Shown piece after piece: positions 16,446 through 25,245 of a stretch of 64,000 bases of DNA. The DNA is from Thermostichus sp047461615 (lineage in GTDB: Bacteria; Cyanobacteriota; Cyanobacteriia; Thermostichales; Thermostichaceae), in assembly GCF_047461615.1 (NCBI RefSeq), contig NZ_JANSHI010000004.1:62001-126000 (forward strand), in the 5' to 3' direction. The position numbers and the translations under genes were made by a program. Position 1 is the first letter of the stretch, and each line of letters starts with the position of its first letter. The notes beneath the pieces are model-generated. The model worked only from the letters and a program-made list of their open reading frames with translations. It made no database searches and was not told the origin of the DNA.

Positions 16446-17267
16446 TCAAGGGCCGGTGTAAAGCCACAGGGGCAAGCCAGAAGTACTGACCTCAAAGTGC
16501 AACCGTTCCAGAGCCTCTGCGACGGGCAGGAAGCGGGCCCACCCCCTGCGCCGGGGCAGCAGATCGTAGAACTTGGCCTCTGGTGGCAGCCCTGCGAGTT
16601 CAGCCGCCCAGAGGCGAGCATCTTCTTCCGTTCCCAAGCGATCAACTACTCCCAAGTGCAGCGCTTGCTCGCCACTGAAAATGCGGCCATCGGCAAAGGT
16701 TTTGACCACACTCACGCTCAGCCGTCGCGCCGCTGCAACGGTGTGCACGAACTGGCTGTAGGTGATGTCGATCAGCTCCTGGAGGATGTTGCGCTCTTCG
16801 GGAGTCAGCTCGCGATCAAAGGAGAGGATATCTTTGTAGGGGCCGGACTTAATTACCTTAAAGGAGATCCCAATTTTGTCTAGCAGCTTTTCAAGGTTGT
16901 TGCCGCGAATGATAACACCGATGCTGCCGGTGATGGTGCCAGGGTTGCTGACAATTTTTTCCGCTCCCATGGCAATGTAAACTCCCCCCGAGGCTGCGAT
17001 GTTGCCAAAGCTAGCCACAATGGGGATACCTTTTCGATCCCGCAGGCGCACAAGGGCGCTGTAGATTTCCTGCGAGTCCGCCACCGTCCCGCCAGGGCTG
17101 TCGATGCGCAGCACCACGGCAGGGATCTGTTTTTCTTCCACCTCTTTCAAGGCTTTGAGAACCCGCTCCCGGGTTTTGCTATCGATAACTCCCGCCACCT
17201 CAATGCGGCCAATTTGCCGACGTAAACCACCCGAGAACCATTGCTTCAGCATAGTAAAGAACGGCAC
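16446..17267 (-). CDS. sppA: Signal peptide peptidase SppA (short S49 type)
   Basis: A 273-residue protease of family S49. The Ser-Lys dyad is visible: Ser93 in NIAASGGVYIAMG and Lys145 in KSGPYKDI. Their spacing of 52 residues equals that recalled for Bacillus SppA. The N-terminus holds only a weakly hydrophobic stretch (MPFFTMLKQWFSGGL), so it is not a clear transmembrane anchor; the enzyme may be peripheral or soluble. SppA enzymes degrade leftover signal peptides at the membrane, and cyanobacterial homologues are linked to light acclimation. ATG 17252 (MLKQW) is an alternative start. Confidence 0.9.
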   Translation of the reverse strand: MPFFTMLKQWFSGGLRRQIGRIEVAGVIDSKTRERVLKALKEVEEKQIPAVVLRIDSPGGTVADSQEIYSALVRLRDRKGIPIVASFGNIAASGGVYIAMGAEKIVSNPGTITGSIGVIIRGNNLEKLLDKIGISFKVIKSGPYKDILSFDRELTPEERNILQELIDITYSQFVHTVAAARRLSVSVVKTFADGRIFSGEQALHLGVVDRLGTEEDARLWAAELAGLPPEAKFYDLLPRRRGWARFLPVAEALERLHFEVSTSGLPLWLYTGP

Positions 17268-17328
17268 AAAAATAAGCCCATATCTCCTATCATGGTAAGG
17301 TGCTTGGTGGCTGGGTCAACCAACTGGA

Positions 17329-18033
17329 TTAGACATTGCCATACACCGGGATCGCTGCCCCTCTGAGATCGCGGGCTGCTTCCGAGACCAAAAAGGCAAT
17401 CACCTGCCCAATCGACTCCGGCTTCACCCACAGCTCTGCCTGCTCAGATCCCATGGCGGCGCGATTGGCGGGGGTGTCAATAATGCTGGGCAGGATGACG
17501 TTGGCGGTGATGTCGGTGCCTCTGGTCTCGGCGGCAATGGTGCGGGTGAGGGCCACTACCCCGGCTTTGGAGGCACAGTAGGCCGCCAGCTGAGATCCCG
17601 GTTCTACTGCCCCTCGGGAGGCTATCGTTACGATTCGTCCATAACCCTGTTGCCACATCTTGCGCAGGCTGTGCTTGCAGGCCAAAAAAGTGGTGGTGAG
17701 ATTGAGGTCGAAGTCGCGCCGCCAAGCTTCTAGGCTGTACTCGTGGGTGGGGCCCATGGCAAAGCCACCCACCAGGTGCACCAAGCCATCGACGCGGGGC
17801 AGATCGTCAATGAGCCGGGCCACAGCCGCTTCGTTCAGCAAGTCCACCTGCACAAAGCGCACCCGATCCAGGCTATTGGCTGGCAGGCGCTGCCGCAAAG
17901 CAGCCAGCTCCTCTTCTTGGCGGTAGGTCAAGGTCAACGCTGCCCCTGTGTCCAGGAGCACAGGGGTTACTCCCAGCCCCAGCCCACCGGTACCTCCAGT
18001 AACAAGGATCTGTTTGCCCTGGTTGTTGAGCAT
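17329..18033 (-). CDS. Short-chain dehydrogenase/reductase
   Basis: A 234-residue classical SDR: NAD(P)-binding Rossmann motif TGGTGGLG near the N-terminus, a NAG-like segment replaced by VHLVGGFAMG, and the catalytic Ser (IASRGAVEPGS) and YxxxK (YCASK). The basic residues following strand beta-2 (YRQEEE) suggest NADP use, but this is weak. The substrate is unknown. ATG 18033 was chosen; GTG 18063 would add ten residues with no fold support. It follows ksgA on the same strand by about 30 bp and may be co-transcribed with it. Confidence 0.85.
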   Translation of the reverse strand: MLNNQGKQILVTGGTGGLGLGVTPVLLDTGAALTLTYRQEEELAALRQRLPANSLDRVRFVQVDLLNEAAVARLIDDLPRVDGLVHLVGGFAMGPTHEYSLEAWRRDFDLNLTTTFLACKHSLRKMWQQGYGRIVTIASRGAVEPGSQLAAYCASKAGVVALTRTIAAETRGTDITANVILPSIIDTPANRAAMGSEQAELWVKPESIGQVIAFLVSEAARDLRGAAIPVYGNV

Positions 18034-18064
18034 AGGTTGTTCTGGGCGAGAACTCCCTCTCACC

Positions 18065-18910
18065 CTACCGCGGTTTTCCCTTGCCGGAAACGGCAGCCAT
18101 CCTAGGCATCTGCTCCAGCAGTAGATTGCTCAGGGCCAGCCAATCGCCCAGATCCAGCTCTTCGGCGCGCGCCGTGGGGCTGAGGCGGAGTTGGGCCAGA
18201 GCGGCGGCCACGGTCTCGCGATCCACGAGCCCTCTTAGAGCGTTGACAAGCTGCTTGCGGCGGGCAGAGAAGCCCTGGCAAACCAGTTGGGAGAACCAGC
18301 GGGGATCGTGGGCGGGGGTGGGGGCAGGGCGGGGAGTGAGGCGAACCACTGCTGACTCCACTTGGGGAGGAGGCTGGAAGGCGCTAGGGGGCACGCGGCA
18401 GATGAGCTCGCACTCAGCTAGGTAACGCACCCGTACACTCAAAGCGCCGTAGGCTTTGCTGCCAGGGCCGGCCTGCAGGCGCTCAGCCAGCTCTTTTTGC
18501 ACCATCAAGACGATGCGCTCAAACTGCCTCACCGGCTGGGCTGGGGATCCCAGAACTTTCTCCAAAATGGGGCCAGTGAGGTTGTAGGGGATGTTGGCCA
18601 CCAGCAGGCGGGGCTGAGGCGGGAGCGGCAGGCGCAGAAAATCTCCCTCCAATAGCTGAAAGCGGGACTCGTTGGCAAAGCGCTTGCGCAGCAACTGGCA
18701 CAGATCCCGATCGATCTCCACTGCCACCACCTGGGCGCCTTGGGCCAACAGCCGCCGTGTTAACTGCCCCGTACCTGGGCCAATCTCCAGCACCCAGGGG
18801 GGATCCCTGCCCTCTTGGGGTGGTGGCAACTGGGCGGCCTCCACAATTGCCGCGTGGACAGCAGGATCTTTGAGCCAATGCTGGCCAAAGCGCTTGCGGG
18901 GATAGGGCAT
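18065..18910 (-). CDS. rsmA: 16S rRNA (adenine1518-N6/adenine1519-N6)-dimethyltransferase RsmA/KsgA
   Basis: KsgA dimethylates two adjacent adenines in helix 45 of 16S rRNA and serves as a late checkpoint in 30S assembly. The 281-residue protein shows the family start RKRFGQHWLKDPAV, the SAM-binding motif VLEIGPGTGQLTRRLL, the acidic VEIDRDL strand, and the catalytic NIPYNLT motif. Length is normal. ATG 18910 opens the frame. It lies between the histidine kinase gene (22 bp upstream) and the SDR gene (downstream) on the same strand. Confidence 0.95.
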   Translation of the reverse strand: MPYPRKRFGQHWLKDPAVHAAIVEAAQLPPPQEGRDPPWVLEIGPGTGQLTRRLLAQGAQVVAVEIDRDLCQLLRKRFANESRFQLLEGDFLRLPLPPQPRLLVANIPYNLTGPILEKVLGSPAQPVRQFERIVLMVQKELAERLQAGPGSKAYGALSVRVRYLAECELICRVPPSAFQPPPQVESAVVRLTPRPAPTPAHDPRWFSQLVCQGFSARRKQLVNALRGLVDRETVAAALAQLRLSPTARAEELDLGDWLALSNLLLEQMPRMAAVSGKGKPR

Positions 18911-18932
18911 GGGTGGGCTGTCGGCTGGAGAA

Positions 18933-20729
18933 TCAGGGTGAGACCGGCGTCTTCTCCTGGGGCAGGTTGGGATCCCTCCCTGGGAGAGGCTGGCGGTAGA
19001 GCGGCACGGTAAAGGTAACGGTGGAGCCCAAGCCCTCTCCCAAGCTGTAGAAATGGATCTCCCCCCCCATTGCCTGCACCAGGCGTTGGCTGATGGCCAA
19101 GCCTAGGCCGGTGCCCCCGTACTGGCGAGTGGTGGAGCCATCTACCTGGGTAAAGGCCTGGAACAGCTTTTGCTGCTTTTCCAACGACACGCCGATCCCG
19201 GTGTCGATAACGCGAATGCGGGCCATCCCCGGCTCGCCAGGCAGGAGGTCTGCTCGCACCGTTACCGAACCCTTGGGGGTAAACTTGATAGCATTGCCCA
19301 CTAGGTTAAGCATCACCTGCAGCAGGCGTTGGTAGTCGCCATAGAGCAAAATGGGCTCCGCCCTGGGGGGCAGGTGAAAGCTGAGCTGCAATCCCTTTTG
19401 ACTGGCCTGCAAACTGGTTTTGGCCTCCACATCCTTGAAGAGAGCTTGCAGGTCGCAGGGTTGAAACTGCAACTCCAGTTTGCCGGCTTCAATTTTGGCA
19501 ATATCCAGCACGTCGTTGATTAAGGCCAACAGGTGCAGGGCAGAGCGGTAGGCTTCCTGCAAAAAGTCCAGCTCCTCTTCCCGGCTTTCGGCCATTCCAT
19601 CCAGTACCAGCCTAATGAAGCCGATGATGCTGTTTAAAGGGGTGCGCAGCTCGTGGGAGGTGTTGGCCAGAAATTGGCTTTTGAGTTGGTTGGCCGATTC
19701 TGCTTGGGCGCGGGCCAGCTCTAGCTCTTTGTTTTTCTGAAGCAAGGTTTGGTTAGCCAGTTGCAGACGGGTGGCCAGTTGGCGACTTTGTTCGAGCAAC
19801 CTGGCGTGGGCAATGGCAGTACCCAAGTAGGTGGCAATAATCTGCAGCAGCTGGAAGTGGCCGGTCTGCCAGGCAGGAGCTGTCTTGGGGGGCAGCACTT
19901 CTAGCCAAAGCAAGCTGTTGGGATGGCTGCGGTAGCACATGGCCACAGCGAGGTGGCGTTCTGTTACCACTGGCTCTTCCTGTCTAAGGGCCTGGAGCAA
20001 ATGGGGGTGATCTCCTAGCCGCAGCGTCTGGTTGAGCAGCGAGGGAGTTTCCGGATAGCGGCGGTACTCGGCGTTAACCGTCAGGAAATCCTGTCCCACC
20101 TCGTAGAGGGCAAGTAGACACCGATCCACCCCAAACAACTGCCCCAACTGTTCTACCGTCTGCTGGCACAGCTCGCGGATACCTGCCGAGTGGCCAATGC
20201 TGCGCAGAAGCTGAGCTGTAACCGCCTGGAGCGGCTCACCGTCCCTGAAGGAATAGGGCGACCTAGGAGTCTTGCTTGTCCCTCCAGCCAAGTTGAAGGG
20301 CGTTGCCCCCAGCACCCTGCCCACCACCGCAACAGCTACCACCTCCCCCTCTGTATCCCGCACGGGGTTGAGGCAAAGGTGCAAATGCAGCTTGTAGCGG
20401 AGCGAGAGGACTTGGCATTCGTGCTGCAGGGGCTCCCCTGCCGCAAACACCTGGCTGAGCTTGGCTTGGTACTCCTCCCCGTTCACCAACTCCCATCCCT
20501 GCTGTCCGGCCACAATCTGCTGCGGGTAGATGCCGTAGCTCTCAGCGCCTTCCCAGTAAAAGCTTTGAAAGCGCTGCTGGCGATCCTGCGTGTAGAGGAT
20601 GAGATCCGGTCGAAGCACACCCACCTTGCTTTGAGCTTTGAAAAACCAAGCTCTTGGGATCCAGAACTTAGGTTTTTGCAGAGGAAGCTGAGGTAGTGGG
20701 GTTGGAGTCTCTGTCGGCAAGGCGGGCAA
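18933..20729 (-). CDS. Orphan sensor histidine kinase (PAS-like, GAF, HisKA, HATPase)
   Basis: A 598-residue soluble kinase without transmembrane segments. Residues about 30-145 look like a PAS domain, about 175-325 a GAF domain, then a short coiled coil leads to the HisKA domain with the phospho-acceptor His359 in ANTSHELRTPLNSI. The HATPase domain has the N box, DTGIGVSLEKQ (G1) and QYGGTGLGLAI (G2). No response regulator is adjacent. Its first 62 bases overlap the end of the PIN-TRAM gene in another frame; an internal GTG at 20624 would remove the overlap and still leave the PAS region, so the true start is uncertain. Confidence 0.88.
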   Translation of the reverse strand: MPALPTETPTPLPQLPLQKPKFWIPRAWFFKAQSKVGVLRPDLILYTQDRQQRFQSFYWEGAESYGIYPQQIVAGQQGWELVNGEEYQAKLSQVFAAGEPLQHECQVLSLRYKLHLHLCLNPVRDTEGEVVAVAVVGRVLGATPFNLAGGTSKTPRSPYSFRDGEPLQAVTAQLLRSIGHSAGIRELCQQTVEQLGQLFGVDRCLLALYEVGQDFLTVNAEYRRYPETPSLLNQTLRLGDHPHLLQALRQEEPVVTERHLAVAMCYRSHPNSLLWLEVLPPKTAPAWQTGHFQLLQIIATYLGTAIAHARLLEQSRQLATRLQLANQTLLQKNKELELARAQAESANQLKSQFLANTSHELRTPLNSIIGFIRLVLDGMAESREEELDFLQEAYRSALHLLALINDVLDIAKIEAGKLELQFQPCDLQALFKDVEAKTSLQASQKGLQLSFHLPPRAEPILLYGDYQRLLQVMLNLVGNAIKFTPKGSVTVRADLLPGEPGMARIRVIDTGIGVSLEKQQKLFQAFTQVDGSTTRQYGGTGLGLAISQRLVQAMGGEIHFYSLGEGLGSTVTFTVPLYRQPLPGRDPNLPQEKTPVSP

Positions 20730-21774
20730 AGAGCATTCGCCCTGCCGAGGTCTGGATGGAGCCAGTAACCACGACCGAGCGAGTTTTGCCTACGGCCCGC
20801 TGTCCCTCTTCCACCACCACCATCGTGCCATCTTCCAGATAGCCTACCCCCTGGCCTGGCTCCTTGCCCTCACGAGTAATCTTGATGTCGAAGCTATCGC
20901 CAGCGATGTAGATAGGCCGCAAAGCCTCGGCCAGCTCGTTGACATTCAGCACCTTGATCCCTTGCAGCAGAGCTACCTTCTTGAGGTTGTAATCAGTAGT
21001 TACCAGCGTCCCGCCCACACTTTGGGCAAGGCGCACCAGCTTCTCGTCGACGGTGTTTAGGTCAGGGTAGTTGGCTTCGTGGATAACAAAGCAGTTGGGG
21101 TTGGCCTGGCGAAGGGCCTGCAGCGTATCCAGCCCCCTCCGACCCCGCTCCCGTTTTTGGGGATCGGCCTTGTCAGCAATGGCCTGTAGCTCGGCAATCA
21201 CAAAGCGGGGAACGACTAGCGTTCCCTCCAGAAAGCCCTTCTCAATCAACTGAGCCACGCGCCCGTCAATGATGGAGCTGGTATCCAAAACCTTGGGGCT
21301 GGCTGCCACCACACTCCCTTCTGCTGCCGCCTGTAGGGCATAGTTAGGGTTGAATAGGCGCAACAGCGCCGGGCCGTGGGTATCGGCCAAACTCACTCCC
21401 AAGTAGGCAAAGGAGAGGCTAAAGAAGACAGAGGCCAGGGGTTCCAGAAAATTGTTCAGCTCCTGGGGCAGGGGCAGTAAATAGACAGGAGCCATAGCCA
21501 AGTTGGCAATCACCAGGCCAATGACCAATCCTACCGAGCGGCTAATCAACACATCCGGTGGCAGCGAGCGCACGTTGGCCTCGAAGCGGCGGTAGCCCCA
21601 GCGCACCAGGGATCCCAGCGCCAAACCTGCCAAGGCCCCAAAGCCGCCAGTAACCACGCGCGCCCCTTCGACGTTGGCTCCTTCAAGAGCAGCAGGGGGG
21701 AGCAAATCCAGGCCGTAGAACCCAAGGCCCGAGCCCGCTAAGATGAAGATTGCAATGAGTAAAATGTCCAACAT
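20668..21774 (-). CDS. Membrane-anchored PIN-TRAM domain protein (YacL type)
   Basis: The 368-residue protein has four hydrophobic segments (about residues 2-22, 41-58, 78-100, 108-130), then a PIN nuclease-like domain starting at VLDTSSIIDGR (Asp164), with acidic residues at ELQAIADKAD and TTDYNLKK, and a C-terminal TRAM domain (about 290-355, GKEPGQGVGYLEDGTMVVVE), a probable RNA-binding fold. This layout equals Bacillus YacL and is conserved across cyanobacteria. It is presumably a membrane-tethered ribonuclease, but its targets are not known. The histidine kinase gene starts within its 3' end, implying a shared transcript. Confidence 0.88.
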   Translation of the reverse strand: MLDILLIAIFILAGSGLGFYGLDLLPPAALEGANVEGARVVTGGFGALAGLALGSLVRWGYRRFEANVRSLPPDVLISRSVGLVIGLVIANLAMAPVYLLPLPQELNNFLEPLASVFFSLSFAYLGVSLADTHGPALLRLFNPNYALQAAAEGSVVAASPKVLDTSSIIDGRVAQLIEKGFLEGTLVVPRFVIAELQAIADKADPQKRERGRRGLDTLQALRQANPNCFVIHEANYPDLNTVDEKLVRLAQSVGGTLVTTDYNLKKVALLQGIKVLNVNELAEALRPIYIAGDSFDIKITREGKEPGQGVGYLEDGTMVVVEEGQRAVGKTRSVVVTGSIQTSAGRMLFARLADRDSNPTTSASSAKT

Positions 21775-21979
21775 GGCGCGGAAAGTGCCCCTGCTGGGAA
21801 TGGCAAGCTGTCAGCAAGGGGCAAACCTGCCCCCTATTCTAGTCTTCGGGCTGGAGGCGGATCTCCTCCCCAAACTCTAGAAAAAGGAGGCTATGCTGAA
21901 AAAGGGCGATCCCTGGCCGGCTTAAGTGCTAGTCAAGCTTAACGCCACCAATCAAGGTCTGAGCAAGCTAGAAGGAACC

Positions 21980-22222
21980 ATGGCCCAAACCCTAGAACTA
22001 ACTGCCGAAAATGTGGAAAAAGTCCTCAACGAGCTGCGCCCCTATCTGCAAGCTGATGGCGGCAATGTAGAGCTGGTGGAGATCGATGGCCCAGTGGTGA
22101 AGCTGCGCCTGCAGGGGGCCTGTGGCGCCTGCCCCAGTTCTACCCTAACCCTGAAGATGGGCATTGAGCGCAAGTTGCGGGAGAGGATCCCCGACATCCT
22201 AGAAGTGGAGCAGGTGTTCTGA
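21980..22222 (+). CDS. NifU C-terminal-domain Fe-S scaffold (Nfu type)
   Basis: An 80-residue stand-alone Nfu protein. The core ELRPYLQADGGNVELVEI and the CxxC pair in LQGACGACPSST are diagnostic. Two subunits bridge one [4Fe-4S] (or [2Fe-2S]) cluster and pass it to apo-proteins; in cyanobacteria the short Nfu protein is an essential scaffold with links to photosystem I. ATG 21980 was chosen because GAAGGA lies a few bases upstream and the family begins with this sequence; GTG 21926 would add 18 residues. The rseP gene follows 80 bp later on the same strand. Confidence 0.93.
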   Translation: MAQTLELTAENVEKVLNELRPYLQADGGNVELVEIDGPVVKLRLQGACGACPSSTLTLKMGIERKLRERIPDILEVEQVF

Positions 22223-22302
22223 GGATCCCTGCCCCGAGGACTTTGGGCTGAATTCCCCTCTCTTGCGAGGGTAGCTGTCTCCTCTTTTGTTGTTGCCAGC
22301 AC

Positions 22303-23403
22303 ATGCCGATTCTTCTCTCCATCGCCATCCTAGCCCTCCTCATTCTGGTGCACGAGGCGGGCCACTTCGCAGCAGCCAAACTACAAGGGATCCACGTCAA
22401 CTGCTTTTCGCTGGGGTTTGGCCCCGTGCTGTGGCGCTACCAGGGCAAGGAAACAGAGTATGCCATTCGCGCGCTGCCCTTGGGAGGCTACGTAGGGTTT
22501 CCTGACGATGACGAGCGCTCCCCCTACCCCCCCGATGACCCGAATCTCTTGAAAAACCGCCCCCTTGCAGATCGCCTGGTGGTGATGAGTGCCGGAGTGC
22601 TGGCCAACTTGGCCTTTGCCTACCTGGTGCTGGTGCTGACGTTTGCTCTGCTGGGGATCCCCTCGGTTACCCGCATCCAGCCCGGCATTCTCATTGCTCA
22701 GGTAATGCCAGGTAGCCCGGCAGAGCGGGCGGGCCTGCAGGCAGAAGATGTGGTGCTGCGGGCAGCTGACCACGACTACAGCGACCTTGCCGATGCTGCC
22801 TCGGCCTTGGCGGCCCTCAACGATTTTCAGACGCTCATCCGCAGTAGCGCAAACCAACCCGTTCCCCTGCAGGTGCGACGAAGGGAAAAAGAAGCGCTGC
22901 TGGAGATTACCGTAATCCCGGAGCGGCAAGGGGAGAAAGTAGCCATCGGGGTTAGCCTAGCGCCCAATCAGGAGGTGAACCTGCGCCCCGCCCAAAACCT
23001 GGGGGAGATCCTGACGGAAGCTGGAAACGCCTACCAGCGCTTGGTGACGATGAATCTCACTGGCCTGCAGGAGCTGCTGCGGAACTTCCAAAACACCGCT
23101 ACTCAGATATCCGGGCCGGTGGGGATCGTCAAAATTGGCGCAGACCTAGCGCGGGATGACGTTGCCAGCTTGTTGAATTTCACTGCCTTGATCAGCATCA
23201 ACTTGGCCGTCCTTAACCTGTTGCCCCTCCCTGGCTTGGATGGAGGCCACATTGCCTTTTTGATCTTGGAAGCCATCCGTGGCCAGCGGCTGCCCAGGGA
23301 GGTCGAAGAGCGGGTGATGCAGACAGGCTTGGCGCTTCTCCTGGGGCTGGGAGTGTTCCTAATCTTCAAAGATACTCTTGCCATTGTCACCGGGTCGGGC
23401 TAG
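22303..23403 (+). CDS. rseP: Site-2 intramembrane metalloprotease RseP
   Basis: A 366-residue M50 zinc protease that cleaves within membrane helices, releasing regulators or clearing signal-peptide remnants. The HEAGH motif (His17, Glu18, His21) lies in the first membrane helix, a PDZ domain covers about residues 120-205 (VMPGSPAERAGLQAEDVV), and the third zinc ligand is in LPLPGLDGGHI. Three or four membrane segments fit the family. The next gene, nth, starts within 10 bp of its stop, so the two are likely translated from one mRNA. Confidence 0.93.
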   Translation: MPILLSIAILALLILVHEAGHFAAAKLQGIHVNCFSLGFGPVLWRYQGKETEYAIRALPLGGYVGFPDDDERSPYPPDDPNLLKNRPLADRLVVMSAGVLANLAFAYLVLVLTFALLGIPSVTRIQPGILIAQVMPGSPAERAGLQAEDVVLRAADHDYSDLADAASALAALNDFQTLIRSSANQPVPLQVRRREKEALLEITVIPERQGEKVAIGVSLAPNQEVNLRPAQNLGEILTEAGNAYQRLVTMNLTGLQELLRNFQNTATQISGPVGIVKIGADLARDDVASLLNFTALISINLAVLNLLPLPGLDGGHIAFLILEAIRGQRLPREVEERVMQTGLALLLGLGVFLIFKDTLAIVTGSG

Positions 23404-23409
23404 TTGCCA

Positions 23410-24078
23410 ATGACCAGCAAGCGGGCTTTGCGCCAAAGAGCCTTGGAGATTTTGCTGCGCCTGAAGCGCCATTACCCCAACTCCAAGTGTACTCTCCACT
23501 ACCAGACGCCGCTGCAACTGCTGGTGGCGACGATTTTGTCAGCCCAGTGCACTGACGAGCGGGTTAACCAGGTAACCCCAGAGCTGTTTCGCCGCTTCCC
23601 CGATGCCCAGGCTCTGGCCACAGCCCCGCGGGAGGAGATTGAGGCTCTAATTCGGCCCACCGGCTTCTACCGCAACAAGGCCAAACACATCCAAGAGGCC
23701 TGCCGCAAGATCTTGACAGACTTTGGCGGCCAGGTGCCGCGCACCATGCCGGAGTTGCTCACCCTGCCAGGAGTGGCCCGCAAGACGGCCAACGTGGTAC
23801 TAGCCCATGCCTTTGGCATTAACGCTGGCGTAACGGTCGATACCCACGTCAAGCGCCTCAGCCGCCGCCTTGGCCTTACCGAGCACGAGGACCCCGTGCG
23901 CATTGAGCGGGATCTCATGCAGCTGCTGCCGCAGGTGGATTGGGAGAATTGGTCCCTTCGCCTTATCGAGCATGGCCGAGCCATCTGCACCGCCCGCCAG
24001 CCTCTCTGCCAGCAGTGCTTCCTAGCTGATCTCTGCCCCACTGCCTCCCTTCTAAAGCCGGAGGCAGCTGCCAATTGA
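23410..24078 (+). CDS. nth: Endonuclease III
   Basis: A bifunctional DNA glycosylase/AP lyase that removes oxidised pyrimidines. From ATG 23410 (a TTG at 23404 is also in frame) the protein has 222 residues. The helix-hairpin-helix motif LPGVARKTANVV carries the catalytic Lys125, with Asp144 in VTVDTHVKR as the second active-site residue. The C-terminal Cys-X6-Cys-X2-Cys-X5-Cys set that holds the [4Fe-4S] cluster is complete (CTARQPLCQQCFLADLC). It directly follows rseP. Confidence 0.94.
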   Translation: MTSKRALRQRALEILLRLKRHYPNSKCTLHYQTPLQLLVATILSAQCTDERVNQVTPELFRRFPDAQALATAPREEIEALIRPTGFYRNKAKHIQEACRKILTDFGGQVPRTMPELLTLPGVARKTANVVLAHAFGINAGVTVDTHVKRLSRRLGLTEHEDPVRIERDLMQLLPQVDWENWSLRLIEHGRAICTARQPLCQQCFLADLCPTASLLKPEAAAN

Positions 24079-24148
24079 AATCCGCAGGAGCTGGCCCTCT
24101 CTCCGGAGGGAGTCCTCAAGCCCCTGCTTTGGCATGAGCGCGGTCACG

Positions 24149-24694
24149 CTACCCCAGCATCACCTTGGGAGAGAGCAACAGCGTCAGGGATCCCTGGCCA
24201 CAATCAATGCGCCCTTGAGCAAAGCGCACGCGAGCCAGGCCTGCTTTCTTGAGGGTAATGGCCTCGGGATGGGCTGGCTGTAGCCCAATGGCTGCCTGTA
24301 CCCAGAGGCTCAGATCCGGCTGGTGGCCAACTACCGCCAGCGAGGTGAAGGGATCCCGCTCTGTCTGCCAGCGCACCAAGTCGGCAAAGCTGCCGCCGGG
24401 GGCCAACGGCTCAAACACTTCCAGGGCTTCGGCCAAGTTCTCGTCCACGAAGATCTCTGCCGTCTGCCGCGCTCTGACCAGAGGACTGGTGAGCAGGAGA
24501 TCCCACTTCCAGCCCATGCTCCTGAGCTGGCGGGCAATTTTGCGACAGCGCTGGCGGCCTTTATCCGTTAGGGCGCGCAGGCTATCCTCCTTCCCTGGTT
24601 GGGGCTCTTCGGCTATGCCGTGGCGAACAAAATCCACGGTCACTGCCCTGCCTGTTACCTGACTGTTGTCGTCTGGTTCAAGCTCAAACACCAT
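24149..24694 (-). CDS. SixA-like phosphohistidine phosphatase
   Basis: A histidine phosphatase superfamily member with the RHG motif in DFVRHGIAEEPQPGKEDSLR, the Arg in TSPLVRARQTAEIF, and the second catalytic His in LAVVGHQPDL. The short domain and the DLLLTSPLVRARQTA pattern match SixA, which removes phosphate from phosphohistidine in signalling proteins. Start choice is uncertain: ATG 24694 gives 181 residues, GTG 24715 gives 188, and a GTG just before DFVRHG would give the classical short SixA. It is divergent from trxA. Confidence 0.85.
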   Translation of the reverse strand: MVFELEPDDNSQVTGRAVTVDFVRHGIAEEPQPGKEDSLRALTDKGRQRCRKIARQLRSMGWKWDLLLTSPLVRARQTAEIFVDENLAEALEVFEPLAPGGSFADLVRWQTERDPFTSLAVVGHQPDLSLWVQAAIGLQPAHPEAITLKKAGLARVRFAQGRIDCGQGSLTLLLSPKVMLG

Positions 24695-24768
24695 CGGCAC
24701 CCGGCAACCTTTCACGTTTCTCCTAGGATACCTTGCCCTGCTCGGGAAAAGCCCAGTGGCGACCCTAG

Positions 24769-24797
24769 TTGTGGTACGATGATAAACAGGATACTAA
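24769..24797 (+). promoter_or_regulatory. Candidate sigma-70-type promoter of trxA
   Basis: TTGTGG at 24769-24774 and TACTAA at 24792-24797 are separated by 17 bases, matching two hexamers of a vegetative promoter moderately well. They lie 26 bp before the trxA ATG, with TTAGGAG as ribosome-binding site in between. The leader would be very short. Confidence 0.4.
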
Positions 24798-24822
24798 ATG
24801 ATGTTTTAGGAGTTCCCCAGGC

Positions 24823-25164
24823 ATGTCTGCGGCAATAGACATTGCTGATGCTACCTTTGAAGCCGAGGTGCTGCGCAGTGAGATTCCAGTTTTGGTTGAT
24901 TTTTGGGCACCCTGGTGCGGCCCTTGCCGGCTGGTAGCTCCTGTGGTGCAGGAGATAGCAGAGCAGTATGCTGGTAAAATCAAGGTTGTAAAAATCAATA
25001 CCGACGAAAATCCCCAAACTGCCAGTCAGTACGGCATTCGGAGTATTCCTACCCTGATTCTCTTCAAAGGTGGCCAAAAGGTAGATGTGGTGGTTGGCGC
25101 CGTTCCCAAGGCAACGCTGACCACGATTTTGGAAAAGCACCTTGGAACCTCTGCTGAGGGCTAG
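24823..25164 (+). CDS. trxA: Thioredoxin (TrxA type)
   Basis: A 113-residue thiol-disulfide oxidoreductase. The redox pair is Cys32/Cys35 in WAPWCGPC, with the conserved cis-Pro in GIRSIPTLILF and the buried Asp26. It would supply electrons to targets such as ribonucleotide reductase, Calvin-cycle enzymes and peroxiredoxins (a PrxQ is encoded at 12785-13249). Codon use around it is more AT-rich than its neighbours, which is common for highly expressed genes here. Confidence 0.94.
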   Translation: MSAAIDIADATFEAEVLRSEIPVLVDFWAPWCGPCRLVAPVVQEIAEQYAGKIKVVKINTDENPQTASQYGIRSIPTLILFKGGQKVDVVVGAVPKATLTTILEKHLGTSAEG

Positions 25165-25245
25165 GGTTTTGGCCAAGACCAGGGATCTTGCCGGCTCTCC
25201 ACCAGAAGGCAAGTACCCCAGCCGGGGGAGCTTATTGCAGTAAAA

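Noticed and set aside
16408..16460. Hairpin GGCCCT/AGGGCC after raf1 as a terminator
   Set aside because: No T run on either strand and part of it lies in the end of sppA.
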